Shown: positions 36,870 to 48,909, counted from the stretch's first letter. The stretch: 64,000 nucleotides of DNA from Euryodendron excelsum (GCA_033060915.1 CM065387.1:28450001-28514000), one strand, 5' to 3'. Notes: a model not told the origin generated them from the letters alone. Translations and numbers: made by a program.

Positions 36870-37330
36870 CACGTCTCCTCGGAGACGGTAAGACCCCTTT
36901 CCAATCCCTCTCTCAAGATAGTTTATTCCTCGAGACGGTTCCAATCCAGGCACGTGTCCTCGGAGACGATAAGTCCCCTTTCCAATCCCACTCTCGAGAC
37001 AGTTTATTCCTCGAGACAGTTCCAATCCAGGCACGTCTCCTCAGAGACGATAAGACCTCTTTCCAATCCCACTCTCGAGACAGTTTATTCCTCGAGACGA
37101 TTCCAATCCAAGCACGTCTCCTCGGAGACGATAAGACCCCTTTCCAATCCTACTCTCGAGACAGTTTATTCCTCGAGACGGTTCCAATCCAGGCACGTCT
37201 CCTCGGAGACGATAAGAACCCTTTCCAATCCCACTCTCGAGACAGTTCTAACTCAGGCACGTCTTTTCAAAGACGATAAGACTCCTTTCCAATCCCTCTC
37301 TCGAGACAGTTTATTCCTTGAGACGGTCCG
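36870..37330. repeat. 81-bp tandem repeat in the E4 5' LTR
   Basis: CACGTCTCC-type starts at 36870, 36951, 37032, 37113 and 37194 (exactly 81 bp apart), then 37258 after a shortened unit. Each unit has the dyad CGTCTCCTCGGAGACG and a CTCGAGACAGTTTATTCCTCGAG segment. The 3' LTR has four units (49617, 49698, 49779, 49860). Confidence 0.92.
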
Positions 37331-37545
37331 AGTAGCGAAACTACTCACAAAACCGTTAAAGTAGCGGAAATACTCACAAATAGGTCGATATAGGGAATTG
37401 CCAACAAACCCCTGTGTCACAACGACCATCGTCAGAGTGGCAGAAACACTCAAAACCCAGGTTAACACTAGTGTCTGTTAGCCCACTTCGGTGAAAAATG
37501 ACCAAACTGCCCCTTGGACCTTTTCCGAGACTTTTCGGTCAAGAT

Positions 37546-38172
37546 GACCATTTTGCCCCTAGGCATTCGAATGCCCCAGGAACCACACCGGCTCTGGCTG
37601 TCAAACCGGTAACCTTCTAAGATTGCTTTTTATAGTATTCTCAACCTTCCTTTACCTTTCTGGATCGTTTCGAATCAGTTCCGGCCAACCCGGTACAAAA
37701 TGACCATTTCGCCTCTAGTGGGCCAGTCTCCTTTTTTGACCACACCAGCTCTGGGTATCAAACCGGTAACCTTGTGAGACTACTTTTTATAGTGTTCTCA
37801 ATTCCCCTTTACCTTTCCGGATCATTTCGAGTCAGCTCCGGCAAACCCGGTGCGAAATGAACGTTTTACCCCTAGTGGGCCGGTCTCCTTTTCCGACCAC
37901 GCTAGCTCTGGGAATCAAACTGGCAACCTCTGCGAACATTCTGAACAATGTTTCCAGATCCCAAGTCTTCTTCCGGGACGGTCCAAGTCTATCCCGGCAG
38001 TTTCCCAGCCCGATTGACCGTTTTGCCCCTAAAGGCCCGGTCAACCCTTCCGACACATCTTGTCCTCATTTTTCAAGTCAAATACCTCCGGCACACTATT
38101 TTTAGTGTTCCTACTCTTTTCCGGCCTTCCGGGTCATCCCCGGTCCTCCAAAATCCTTCCCGGATTTTCCGG
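37546..38172. repeat. 157-bp tandem repeat in the E4 5' LTR
   Basis: Four units marked by GACC(G/A)TTTTGCCCCTA at 37546, 37702, 37859 and 38016 (spacing 156, 157, 157). Each also carries a CCGGCTCTGGGTATCAAACC-type segment. The same array lies at 52485-53110 in E5 and at equivalent places in the other LTRs. Confidence 0.88.
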
Positions 38173-38396
38173 AGTTACTCTTAGTGAAGCTAGGCTAAAG
38201 ATTGCATGGTAGTCACTAGTACAGGCGCCCAAATCTAGTCAAAGATACGTTGCTTGCCGACCTTAAACCTTTCCTAATTGGCTGGCACCACTAGTAGTGG
38301 CACCAAGCCAAAAAATGGCTTGGCGCCACTCCTAGTGGTGCTAGTGTAAAATTTGGCTTGGCGCCACTGCAACAGGCGCCAGTGTTGTCTAACCTC

Positions 38397-38404
38397 TATA
38401 AATA
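38397..38404 (+). promoter_or_regulatory. TATA box of the E4 5' LTR
   Basis: TATAAATA then CAGAGCCTCC. Upstream, 38281-38390 holds the GGCACCACTA/TAGTGGCACC and GGCGCCACT units. It would drive the genomic RNA of E4, starting near 38430. Confidence 0.7.
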
Positions 38405-39120
38405 CAGAGCCTCCTCCAACGTGAAATGGATCCGCAAACTCAACCTAAAAATCATATAATTTGATATACAGAGCTCGAGTACTTCCAAAACCCTAGCTTC
38501 CTTAGGTTTTCCAAACCCTAGCCTCCTATACCCTAAACCCTAGCCTCCTATACACTCATACACACCCCCATACACTCATACACTAACCTTCAACCCTCCT
38601 TTGAAGACTTGAAGAGTTGTAATCTGAAGTTTGAAGCTTGAAGACAACTCTTGAAGATTGAAGACGAAGATTAAGACCGAAGACCGAAGAAAGCAAGGTG
38701 TGCAAAATAAACAAGATACAAGGTAGGTTCTCCATTTAAATTTTCGTACTTCCCCCCTCTCTCTTCTCTCTCTAACCCACTTGGGTTTTCTTTATTTTAA
38801 TCCCCCATCTCTTTCCCCCCCTTTATTTGCATGCTTGAAACAAGGGGATTCCCGGTCCATGTGTAAGATTGGACTATTGGAGAGTCACCGTGTCGGGGGC
38901 TTTCTTTTAGTCTAACCAGAGACCACGTGGGTCCGGCTCCTTTGATTATGTGGTGAACCCTTAGCCTTGTATGTTCACGACCCCAAAATTGCATTGTGCA
39001 TATCATGATCTTGCATCTTCCAAAATTCGTTTTCAAAATCATTTTCTAACTTGTTTTCAAAATTGCATTAAAATCTCTTTTTCAAAAACTTGTTTTCAGA
39101 ACCACAATTCTAGGGTGATT

Positions 39121-39251
39121 CTAGCCTTTCCATGGCTAGGGTTGCTTTAGGAAAGTGTTACATTAAAAGTGACTTTTATGGTCTATATTTTCAAATCTTA
39201 TTGTTTTCCATAACCACTTTCTTAAAGTGGTTCTAGCCTTCTTATGGCTAG
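39121..39251 (+). other. Conserved hairpin island in E4 R/U5
   Basis: CTAGCC-TTTCCAT-GGCTAG at 39121-39139, dyad AACCACTTT-CTT-AAAGTGGTT at 39212-39232 (first A changed to T), then CTAGCC-TTCTTAT-GGCTAG at 39233-39251. Each CTAGCC hairpin is followed by GCTTTAG(G/A)AAAGTG. The flanks are low-complexity T/C/A sequence. Confidence 0.6.
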
Positions 39252-41469
39252 AATCGCTTTAGAAAAGTGAGATATTTTTATACCTTCTAAAAACTCTTTT
39301 TCCAAATCCGTCCTTTTAAAAATCTATTTTCCAACATGCTTTCCAAAAACTCTTCCTTCTAAAAAACTCTTTCCAAAAATCTATTTTTCAAAACTTCTTT
39401 TTTCAACTCCTTCCCAAAATGCTCTCTTCAAAATCCATTTTCTAAAAACATTCCCTAAATTCACTTTCCTAAAAACTCTCTCCAACATTCTCCTTCCCAA
39501 AAATCCTTCTAAAAAAATTCTCTTTCCAAAATCGCCCTTCTAGAAATTCCCCTCTAGGGTTTTCCTTCTAAAACTTGTTTCCAAATCAAGGTTTTCCAAA
39601 AACTCCTTTTTAAAATCTTTTTCCAAAAACTCCATCTTCAAATCCACTTTCCAAAAACTCTTCCCTAGGATTCCCTTCTAGAAAATCTTCGTTTCCAAAA
39701 ACGTACTTTCCAAAAAACTCTTTCTTTAGAGCCCAAGTCAAGCCTTAGGACTCACAATTAGGAAACCCTAATTTTCTTTCCAAAAATATGATTTTCAAAC
39801 TTTACCCCGAACCTAGGTTTCCAAAACCTCTTGTTTTCATATCAAAACTATACATGTTTCCAAAACCTGTTTTCTACGTCGAAACTATAGTTTTCCAAAT
39901 CTAGGATTTCTAGAATCCCCCTTTCTAAATCTTAACTTTCCAAATCTAAAACTCAAACCTTTCCTAATTTTAAGGTTTTCTAAAACTCTAACGCTTTCTA
40001 AATCTTAAACTTTCTAAATCTCAAATCTTTCCAAATTCAAAGTTTTTCTAAATTCAAAACTTTCTTAAGTAAATTCTTCTAAAACTTCCTAAATCTTTCT
40101 AAATTCTTAATTTTCCTAAACTCAAATCTTTCTAAATCTAAAACCCTTCTAAACTCAAAACCTTCCCATTTTCAAAACTTCCTTATTTCAAACCTTTCCA
40201 AATTCTAAACTTTTCAATTTTCAAAACTTCTTAATTTCAAAACCTTCCCTAATTCAAAAATTTCCTAAGCTGAAATTTTCTAAATTCAAAACTTTCCTAA
40301 TTCAACACTTTCCTAATTTCGAAACTTTCCTAATTCGGAATCTTTCCTAAAATGACACTTTTCAAAAACGGAGCTTTCTTAATTTGAAACTTTCCTAAAT
40401 CGGATCTTTCCTAATTCAAATATTTCCTAAATCTAATTCTTTCTAAACCTTCTAAGTCAAGTCAAATCTTTCTTAAGTCTAGGCTTCCTAAAACCAAGTC
40501 TTTCCAAAATCAATCTTTCCAAAGTAAGTCCAATCTTCTCAATTTCAATTTCCAATCTCCTCTTCTAATTTCAAATCAAATTCAATTTCCAATTCAATCT
40601 CCTTCTTCCAAATCAATCTCTTTTCAATTGGACTTTTGTCCGAACTACGACTGACCTGATTCCCCCAAAGGGATACGTAGGCAACCTTCATAAGTGCGGT
40701 CACAACACTTTTCAAACTTTCAATTCCACCCTCATGGGTGCGGTCTCCACATCTTTCAAATCTCAAATTCTAAACTATTTTCAAATTTCCAATTTCAAAA
40801 TTCTATTTCCAAATTTCTATTTCTATTTCTAATTTCTCAAACTTTCCAATTTCAAATCTATTTTCAAATCAAATCAATTTCAAATCAATCTCTTTCCAAA
40901 TCTATTTTTCAATTCTCTTAATTTGCACTTGCATATTATGCATCATGTTTTTCTAAACATTGTTTTTCAAAGTGAATAGGGTTGAACTACAGTTAGTCGA
41001 AGACTCTCATAGGTGAATCTAGGGTAGATTGACATGTAGGTACCGAAAGGGCGGGGTAGGGTGATGGCTTAGTGCATCTTCCCTACATGTAACTAACCTC
41101 CGAACCTAAGTTACTAATTTCAAAGACCAAAAAGAGTTATTTTTCTAAAAAGGGCTAAATATTTTCCAAAGGTTGCCAAACAACCTGTTTTCCTAAAAAC
41201 CCTCTCTTGAGGTGATATTTTCAAAAACCTTTTCTAAAAACCCTAAGTGTAGTTTTCGGATTATAGTTAGTTTTTAGGTGACCTAACTCACCTTAATCAA
41301 GTTAGGTGGCGACTCCAAATCTTTTTCAAAAACCCTTTATTCAAATCTATTTTCAATTCAAACCTAGTCGCACTCATTCTTCTAGGAGGGTGAGTTCTAA
41401 CGAGAGAGTACAACATTTTTCCCACTTGCGTGAGTATTCCTTGAGTGCGAAAAATCTGGGCGCGACAGC

Positions 41470-41487
41470 TGGCGACTCCGCTGGGGA
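41470..41487 (+). other. Primer-binding site of E4
   Basis: TGGCGACTCCGCTGGGGA, two bases after the terminal CA of the 5' LTR. It begins TGG as a tRNA 3' CCA complement and fits tRNA-Arg, the primer known for Ogre/Tat elements (from memory). Confidence 0.85.
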
Positions 41488-42947
41488 AACTTAGAGGGTT
41501 AGGCCGTAGTCATGTCTCTTTACCCTTTACCCATGTAGAGTCTTCAATTAACTTGGTTTAATCCTATTCACTTTAAATTTTCAAAACTAAATTTTCAAAA
41601 TTGTTTTTTTAAAAAAAAAAACATGCATTTATTTATATTATCTTGTATTATGCTTGTCATCCACATACTAACACTTACATCTTTGTTTTGTAGGTGCGTT
41701 TTTTACTTAAATTTTATTAACTACTTTGCATGAATGCGATGTACAGGATGAATGGGAGTTGTTGGGCCATTTTCCTCCACTTTTAAAAATCACAGACACA
41801 CTGCATGTGCACTTGCATTCTCCATACTTGCATACCCTGATGTGTCCTTTCTAGTTAGAAAGGGGGAACGGTATATTGGTTGTGGGCAAGATGCTGTGTC
41901 AGTTTCTTCGCCTACGGCCTCTTGATGGTTCCCCCGCTCGAATCACCAACCGATCATGGCACCACCTCGAGGAGTGGGCCTAGGTTTGAAGATCCGGGGA
42001 CCGAGCCTTTTTAGGATGCATTAGTCAACCCTCAACCTCATACTCATATAGACACCATGCATAGCAAAACCTCTGCCGGATTTAAGACACGAGCACTGTT
42101 TTCAAAATTACGGAGGAAAGGGCGACTGCTCTTACTTTCATTTATACCTGCTTATTCCTACTGTTATACTGATTGTATTCATACTGTTATAATGTCTGTC
42201 TAACTACTCATGCATGCACGTTTATTTTGTTATTACATTCTCTCTCCTTGTACTCTTCGCATACCCATGCTCATGCATTCAATATTCCATGTCAAGACAA
42301 GAGTTTCAAGTGACTCAAGTCACTGTATTCTCATGCATATGATCAACCCGTTGGGAGTGTCACCAAGGTCACTCTCCCTTGCATTAAACCTACCTAAACC
42401 CTAAGGGTTCCCACATAACCCTAAGGACTCATTGCATGCATCTCAATTCATTCCATAAGAGGGGCCCTAATCCCTCTATGCTCACGGAGATAGGGTTGCC
42501 AAGAAGACAAGGGGCAATCAATCAACAAAGTCTCTCAGTGACCTCCTTAACATCAAATCCAAGGAAGGGGAATCCGAAGCCTCAAGAGTAGTTTAGGGTT
42601 TCCCTTTTGTAAAAGAAGATAGGTGGAAGTCCAAAGGAAAATGTTCCCCCTCCCCCTATTAAAATGTATTTCAATTCTTTTGTATCTCAAACCCAAAATT
42701 TAATGTACTTCTCCATTTTTATGAATGAATGCATGGATGATTGAAGGTTCTTACCTAACGGTAAGGTGTCTGCATACAGGGGCAAACCCCCCTACCTCCA
42801 AAAGTGAGCTAATACATCATGATTAGTTTCCCTCCTTAAGAGGGGCACCTTAGAGCATGCATTGCATAAAGACTTGTCAAGGTCAAACACTGACTCTTTC
42901 CTTTTGTTGGTTTTAGGTACCTTCCCTCGTTCCTCAGTCTTACAAGT
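41488..42947 (+). other. E4 untranslated leader
   Basis: About 1.46 kb without a credible gene, collinear with the split E1 leader. Conserved patches include CCAACCGATCATGGCACC and TCCGGGGACCGAGCC near 41950-42010. It probably includes the packaging signal, but nothing specific can be pointed to. Confidence 0.6.
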
Positions 42948-44188
42948 ATGGAATTGCTTACTCTAGATACCTTAACTCAATTACTAGTAGAGGCAAGAGG
43001 AGTCAAGCATAAGATGACCGAAATGGAAGGCATGCTTTCCTCACTCTTATCCCACACAACTCGTGAGCAAGCAGAGTCCTTGCAGGCCCAAACCCATGAT
43101 GGACGAAAAAGGATGAAGAAGGAAGACCATGCCGCCACCATTGCTTACCACTAACCTCCCCAGGCTGAGGGCCTTGCTCGAATGCATTCCAAGCCAACCT
43201 CTAACCAAACACGAGGATTATATGATCTTTCCTTCGGATCTCACCCCAACCCTTTTGGCCCTGCCACTGAAAATTGGCCCATTTTGAAACCTAGAACCCG
43301 AAGCCCTTTCGATTCCCGAACCATCAACCCAGCTGTGACCTCACCAAAACGTGGCCCCCAACCATCAAAAACATCTGCAACACCTCCTCGGGCTAGGCGA
43401 ACAAGTGGGAAAAAGCGAACATTTACAAAACTCGCATGCTCACAGACCGCGGCTTATTTTGGCCTCTTAGCAGCTGGATACCTGAAACCTGTACCTGTGC
43501 GACCCCAGCCCAATCCTCTGCCTCATTACTTCAAATCTGCAGCAAGCTGTAAGTATCATTCGGACAGCCAAGGGCATGATACTGAAGATTGTTTGGCCCT
43601 CAAGCATAAGATTCAAGACCTGATAGATAACAAGATCATTGGGGTACGACCAGCAAATCCTTCTCCGAACGGCTCTGCAAACCCTCCACTGGATCATACT
43701 ATCAACATCGTTACCAAGTTTGGTAACAACAAGGTTTGTTTTGCTGCATGCCAAGAGATATATTACAAGGACGGAGAGGAAATGGAATGCGAAGATGCCT
43801 GGTCACGATATAACCCCGATGAGATGCCCACCCCGAAGACAAACTCGCATACGAATCTGTGAATAAAATTGATGAGGAACTGTCCAAACTCCGCAATAAG
43901 AATCCCCCATTGTGTACACCTGAAAAGCGTCGAGCCCCAATTGGAGGCTAGAGCAGAAAACCCCGGGCACGACCTATCGAGTTGGACGAATACGAGTCGC
44001 CCAAGTGGTTTGTTAAAGAAACTCCGGAGCGAACAAATGAAGGCAAAACAGTCAAGAAAGCTAACAATTACATCATCACCGCCAACTCACTTGGAACTCC
44101 GGGAGAAACATCTACTTATCCTGCCTTGGCTAAAAATCTCAACCGTGGATGGAATGCAGACAAGGGCACAAGCCCAAGACCTTACTAA
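42948..44188 (+). pseudogene. E4 gag, capsid-less and lightly damaged
   Basis: Starts MELLTLDTLTQLLVEARGV at 42948. The frame is continuous to about 43836 except one TAA at 43152. It then shifts by one base and stays open to TAA at 44188, except for TAG at 43949. A basic, proline-rich middle (43180-43420) leads to a conserved stretch (CSQTAAYFGLLAAGYLKPVP) and the knuckle CKYHSDSQGHDTEDC (43549-43593). The usual capsid-like domain between N-terminal coil and knuckle is absent, as in E1. The protein could bind nucleic acid but should not build a shell unaided. Confidence 0.78.
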
Positions 44189-46166
44189 AAATGGATTCCT
44201 TGCACAAGCGTACAAGAGAGGGGTGTTTTCACCCACTTTCTTTCTATCCCTTTCACTTTCTATCTTTAATGTTTACATCTTCTTATTGGTTAAGAATTTT
44301 ATGCTTTCCGCAAAAAAGTAATAATAATAATATTAATCAAATGACAGTTTTTATTCCATTATTGTTGTCTTGTCTTCCCTGGATAATGGTGATTACTTTC
44401 TACGCAAGGGGCATGGTTTATCTTATAGAATGATCCAACTTGAAGGGATGATAGCATGAGTTAACCACTCACCAAATGATCAGCTTTCCAAAGAGAGAGA
44501 GGATAAGGATGAGTGAGGATACTACCCAAAGGCAGCACTTACAAGACTCTGAGGCTAAACAATTTGTGGCCAGTCTATCAAAATGAAGAAGAGCCATCTT
44601 TCATTCCCCCATATATAAAGAATAAATAACTAAATTAATGAACAAACGTGTTCATGTTCCCTTTGCTTAACCCCTAGTGCCTCGCTGAAAGCAAAAATTT
44701 TCTTTGCCAACCCTGATCCAAGACTGTCCTCCCCACACTGGGGCAGACAATAGATGAGAACTCTAGGAGTGGTGTCCACCTCTATCATGCTAGGATAGTG
44801 TTGAAAACTCTATGGATCAAGCAATCTAATTCAAAGTGAAGAGAGGCCCTCATTTCATTTCCCATACAGTCAAAAGCAACCCCTTGCTAAACCCGTTGAG
44901 CCACTTATTCTTTCTTAACAAAACCCCAACTTAGGGATCACCGCCCATGCTGAGTATATTGAACTACCAAAGAAGAGGTTTAAGGGAAAAGGGTTAAAGA
45001 ATTTTTTTATTTCATAAAAGAAAAGAAAAGAAATAGAAAGAAAAAGCAAAGGAAAGAAGTTGCCAAGGGGCAAGAGGCCAAAAAAAAAAAAAAAAAATTT
45101 AAGGAAAGGCCTAAAGGAGCCATGATTGAGTCATCTTCAAAAGCATGATAAAAAGATCAAATGAGAAGAAAGTCATGTCTATCTCAAAAAAAAGAAAAGT
45201 ATATAGAAAGGGTGAAAGAACAAGGTCATTTTCACCCTGAGAAATATATGGTCAAAACCAAGAAGGAAATTTAAAGGTGATCCTAGGTTACAAGGAAACC
45301 CAGGAGAAACAATAGTTTGAGCCTTTACCCTTTCTTGCAAAACCCTGAAACCATGGCCTACATTATAACCATATTAAAGTCCCCTCTGATTGAAAGAAGA
45401 TTGTTTGATCTAAATGAGCTAGACATGCTGCTAAAGCCGAAGAAGGATGCTAATCCTACTAAAAAGTAGTCAAGGATGGTATGGATCTAAGCCCTATCGA
45501 AAACAACATCAAATTTGAGCCTGCATATCCTGTTGTTTCTAAAACCCCATAACCTAGCCTACATTACGGTCCTAAATAAAGTCTCCTCGGATTGACATGA
45601 TTGGCCACTTATCGCTCTGCCAAAGGCCAGGTAAGTTGCTGCTAAAACCCCGAGAGTTGAGAGTCTCAGCCCAGTAACCCTATACACTAACCTTAAGATA
45701 GAAAGTGGGAGGCGGTCAAGAGGTTGAGAAAGGTTTGAAGTGCTATCATCCAATCAAGATAGGGTTGAGCCAAAGGAGAGGCTAAATCCTTGAAGAGGAG
45801 GGAGTTACCATTCCCAGGACTACAAGTCTAACAGAACCTTGTGTCATTCTATTAACATATTTTTAACCTGTACATATGTTTTAAAAAAAAAAAAAAATCA
45901 GCATAAGCTTTGCACACATGGGATATAACTCCCTAAAGTCACCAACATCAACTCATGGAATAAATATCTAACGTCATCATACATCACATGCATCTGATCA
46001 TATGCCTAGCTGTAAAGATCATGAATGTGTCTGTCTACCCATACATCTGAATACCATAAATATCTATCCTTATACAAAATTTTTAAAATAAAACTGTCTA
46101 ACATAAATACATCTCAGGGGTAAGGGGCAAAAGAAGATCCGAGTCTCCACAAGGGGCATGCATCTA
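44189..46166 (+). other. E4 non-coding region replacing pol
   Basis: Starts with AT-rich sequence like the E2 protease-RT spacer. From about 44750 it matches E2 downstream of integrase (GCAATCTAATTCAAAGTGAAGAGAGGCCCTC-type segment near 44829). Protease, RT, RNase H and integrase are entirely missing. A-rich runs lie at 45001-45110. No gene seen. Confidence 0.7.
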
Positions 46167-46253
46167 TCACAAGTCAAAGTCGATATCATCTGGATCAAAA
46201 TCCCCGAAACCCGGCATCGGAGGAGGGGGATAACTACTCGAAGCACCACCATC

Positions 46254-46341
46254 CTGCAGGGAAGATAGAACCAAAATCAGCTGCATACAAAGAGGAGCTA
46301 AGCAACAACAAAGCAAGAAGAAGCAACAGAGAATAACTTAC
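46254..46341 (-). other. Predicted second intron of the E4 antisense gene
   Basis: 88 bp, GTAAGTTATT to CCCTGCAG on minus, pyrimidine-rich before the acceptor. The donor is fused to a run of 13 G (46353-46341). Phase-0 joining gives a clean acidic C terminus. Confidence 0.6.
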
Positions 46342-46353
46342 CCCCCCCCCCCC
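46341..46353. repeat. C13/G13 run at a splice donor
   Basis: Thirteen C on plus. On the antisense transcript it encodes glycines and supplies the G of GTAAGT. Length change would shift the reading frame. Confidence 0.85.
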
Positions 46354-48019
46354 ACCGCCCATTTGAGATAACCGAGCCGTAAGGGAAGCTACCTCAGCCT
46401 GGTACTAATCCCGCTCCATCCGGTACTGGTCTCTCTGGTCTCTTACAGTAGTAAACTCGGCCTGGGACACATACCCTCCAGCACGACGCCACAAGTCAAC
46501 CACCTCCTGGCCAACAGCATACCCACCGACTACTACCTCAAACCGGGTGAAGGCACCGACCGAATAAGCCCCAAAGTGTGCAGCATAATCTGTATCCGGA
46601 GGAAGCAAGAACTCGGCACCCGGCTGACACTCCTGATAAGGGACAGGCACTCCCGCCACCAAGGCTCCAAACATGTACTCTGGCGGAGCTCCTGCTGATC
46701 GAAACTCCTTATGAAACTGCCGCCAGTGCCGCTCTCCAAGATAGGACTCCCAGGTGTCATCACTGAGAAAAGTAGCTCTCGATAAGGACAAAGGGACCAA
46801 GTACCGGACTGTCTCGTAATGGACTGATCCAATGAAAGGCCGCCAGGTCACATCCCTCGCCTCAATCAGCTCCAGGTTAGCCGAGAGCATCACAAAGTCA
46901 GTAATCTCCGATCGCTGGGCTACCCAGTCATGAGCCCACCTCAAAGTGTGAGGATAGAGGTCATCCTCAACAACTGCAGGGCGACGCACCAGCAGGTACT
47001 CGTAGCTCCACCAGACAAGGAAAGGCCAGAAGCTAGTCATGCTGCCCTAACGAGAAGAAGTCCGAACCCGCATCGATCTAAGAAAGCAGCCAACAGAAAA
47101 AGACCCCCAGTCTAGCTCAGATAAAGCTCCAAGATCGGCCACTATACTCACCAAACGACACGGCACGAGTGACTTGTTGTTGTTGCAGAAGCAGCTAAAG
47201 ATGATATACAACACAAGTCGCCGTCGCATGACATCCTGCCTGGCAAGCGATGGCTCAGTAGCAAAAGTATGATCGTCCTGACTAATCCAGGAGACTGGGA
47301 AGGCAGCACGCTCAGGAGAAGGCAAGTCCAACAGCAAACAAGCCTCGTCCCTACTGACTGGATGCAAGGTGATCCGCCGGCCAACAAAGGAGAGCCCTGT
47401 AATAATCGCCCAATCCAAAGGAGTAGGACCTAACTCGAAGCCGACAAAATGAAAGGTCCCAGTCTCCCCAAACCATCGCTCAACCAACGCCAGTACTAAA
47501 TGCCGGTTCAGGTGGTTCGCTTGTAATCCCATGAAGGCGCCAAATCCGATCTCCGCCAAGAAGGCACGATATGATGGGGCAGCCCGCTGCATGGTCACAA
47601 AAACCTGATGAATAGCCCCTCTAAAAGCTATATGTACCCGCGGAGGCAGCAAGTGTTGTCTAGAATACACGCTGGGGTGATAAGCAAGATCCCCGAGTGG
47701 TGGGACGTCCGGTATCTGTAGGTCTCCCAAGTCGGCATCCGTTTGTCTATGTCTGGAAGAAGCTCTCCCGTAGCCGGTCACCTGATCCCCAAGGCCCGGT
47801 ACCTCCTCCTCGGCATCAATCTCCTCTGTGAAGGCTTGCTCAACCGGCGAAAGAGGGTCGACAGGTAGTCTACTCCCCTGCCCACTCTGACTGGATGAAA
47901 ATCGTCCAGTAGATCGTCGACTACCCCTAGATCGACTAGAGCCGCCAGCAGAATCTGTCCGGGCCGCCTGCCCTGAGCGGCGTCTCCTCTCAGAACCGTT
48001 ATCACCTGTGTCTTCCATC

Positions 48020-48909
48020 CTGAAAAGGTAAGCCAAGGTAAGTGATATTAATATACCATCCATGCAGTTTAAATAACAGTAAAATAAAATAAACAACCAT
48101 CACAAACAAGACAAATAAAGGATTTCGAATAACAAATCAAAAAAAAAATTTCTACACGTTTTGATTTTTCAACTTCAAATCACATCTCAAGGGTTCTCTG
48201 CCTTTTTCCTTCAAAAAATATTTTATTTTTAAAACTTTAATCAACTCTTTCTATAATTTCTAAAAAAAAAAATTTCGGTAGAATCTCGTTTCAAAATAGC
48301 CCCTACAACACCTATGACATCAACACAAAATACAAAATGTGCACTTTCCAATGCAACAATCACATAACAACCGCACTCACGCACATTTTTTAATTTTTCA
48401 AAATTTTCAAAACACATGTTTTATTTTTCAAATAAATCAATGGTTTTCAAAAGTCTCCCCAAATTTTTTAAAATCACCTCAAATGTTTTCTAAAATATTC
48501 CAATATTTTTCCAAATTTCAAACTTTAAAAATTTCATCAATTTCTTGAGTTTTCCCATTTTTCTAAATTTTCTAAGTATTTTTCTATTTTCCAAAAAATA
48601 AAAAATTTATTGAGTTTCCAAAAAATCACGAAACTTCATACGATTATTAAATATATTTTTCTAAGGCACATTGCACAAAAACATAGCCAGAAAACCCAAT
48701 GCCCAAGCCTGTAGGAACAAATCCCCTATTCCTGCAGAAAGCCCTCTTCGCATAATCATAAAAAATCATTCAAATTCAATCAAACAACCACCAAAATGCA
48801 AAAACAACATCACTAAAGTGTTCAAAACATATCAAAACATCAATTTCCACTATTCACATGATTCAAACGAAGTTCTACGCATCAAAATCAACAAAATTTG
48901 AAAACTCAC
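48020..48909 (-). other. Predicted first intron of the E4 antisense gene (890 bp)
   Basis: Minus strand begins GTGAGTTTTCAAATTT after CTTTCAAAGA and ends CTTACCTTTTCAG before GATGGAAGAC. It aligns throughout with the 890-bp E2 intron at 23963-24852. Confidence 0.6.

Larger units (their letters stand above)
36628..41467 (+). mobile_element. E4 5' LTR (4840 bp)
   Basis: From TGTAAGCAAC to CTGGGCGCGACA, followed by the primer-binding site. It closely resembles the E4 3' LTR pieces (49374-51500 plus 56640-59183, 4671 bp together). The 169-bp length difference is close to two 81-bp units, and this copy has two more of them. Contains 81-bp and 157-bp arrays, the TATA box and the R/U5 hairpin island. 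Confidence 0.93.
46167..48019 (-). pseudogene. E4 antisense gene: plant mobile domain protein, two amber stops
   Basis: On minus, ATG at 48018 follows an acceptor (TTTTCAG then GATG). One frame runs to 46342; a donor GTAAGT at 46341 and an acceptor CCTGCAG ending at 46254 join phase 0 to a last exon, 46253-46167. The product would be about 587 residues. Residues 1-60 are basic and Ser/Arg-rich. A plant mobile domain (PF10536-like) covers about 140-330, with ALVERWFGETGTFHFVGFEL at about 177-196 and ADLGALSELDWGSF near 294-307. A coiled-coil-like end and an acidic tail PGFGDFDPDDIDFDL follow. Only TAG at 47047 and TAG at 46405 interrupt it, and no frameshift is seen. It differs from the E2/E3 antisense protein. 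Cellular role unknown; such domains are known in both host genes and transposons. Confidence 0.75.
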
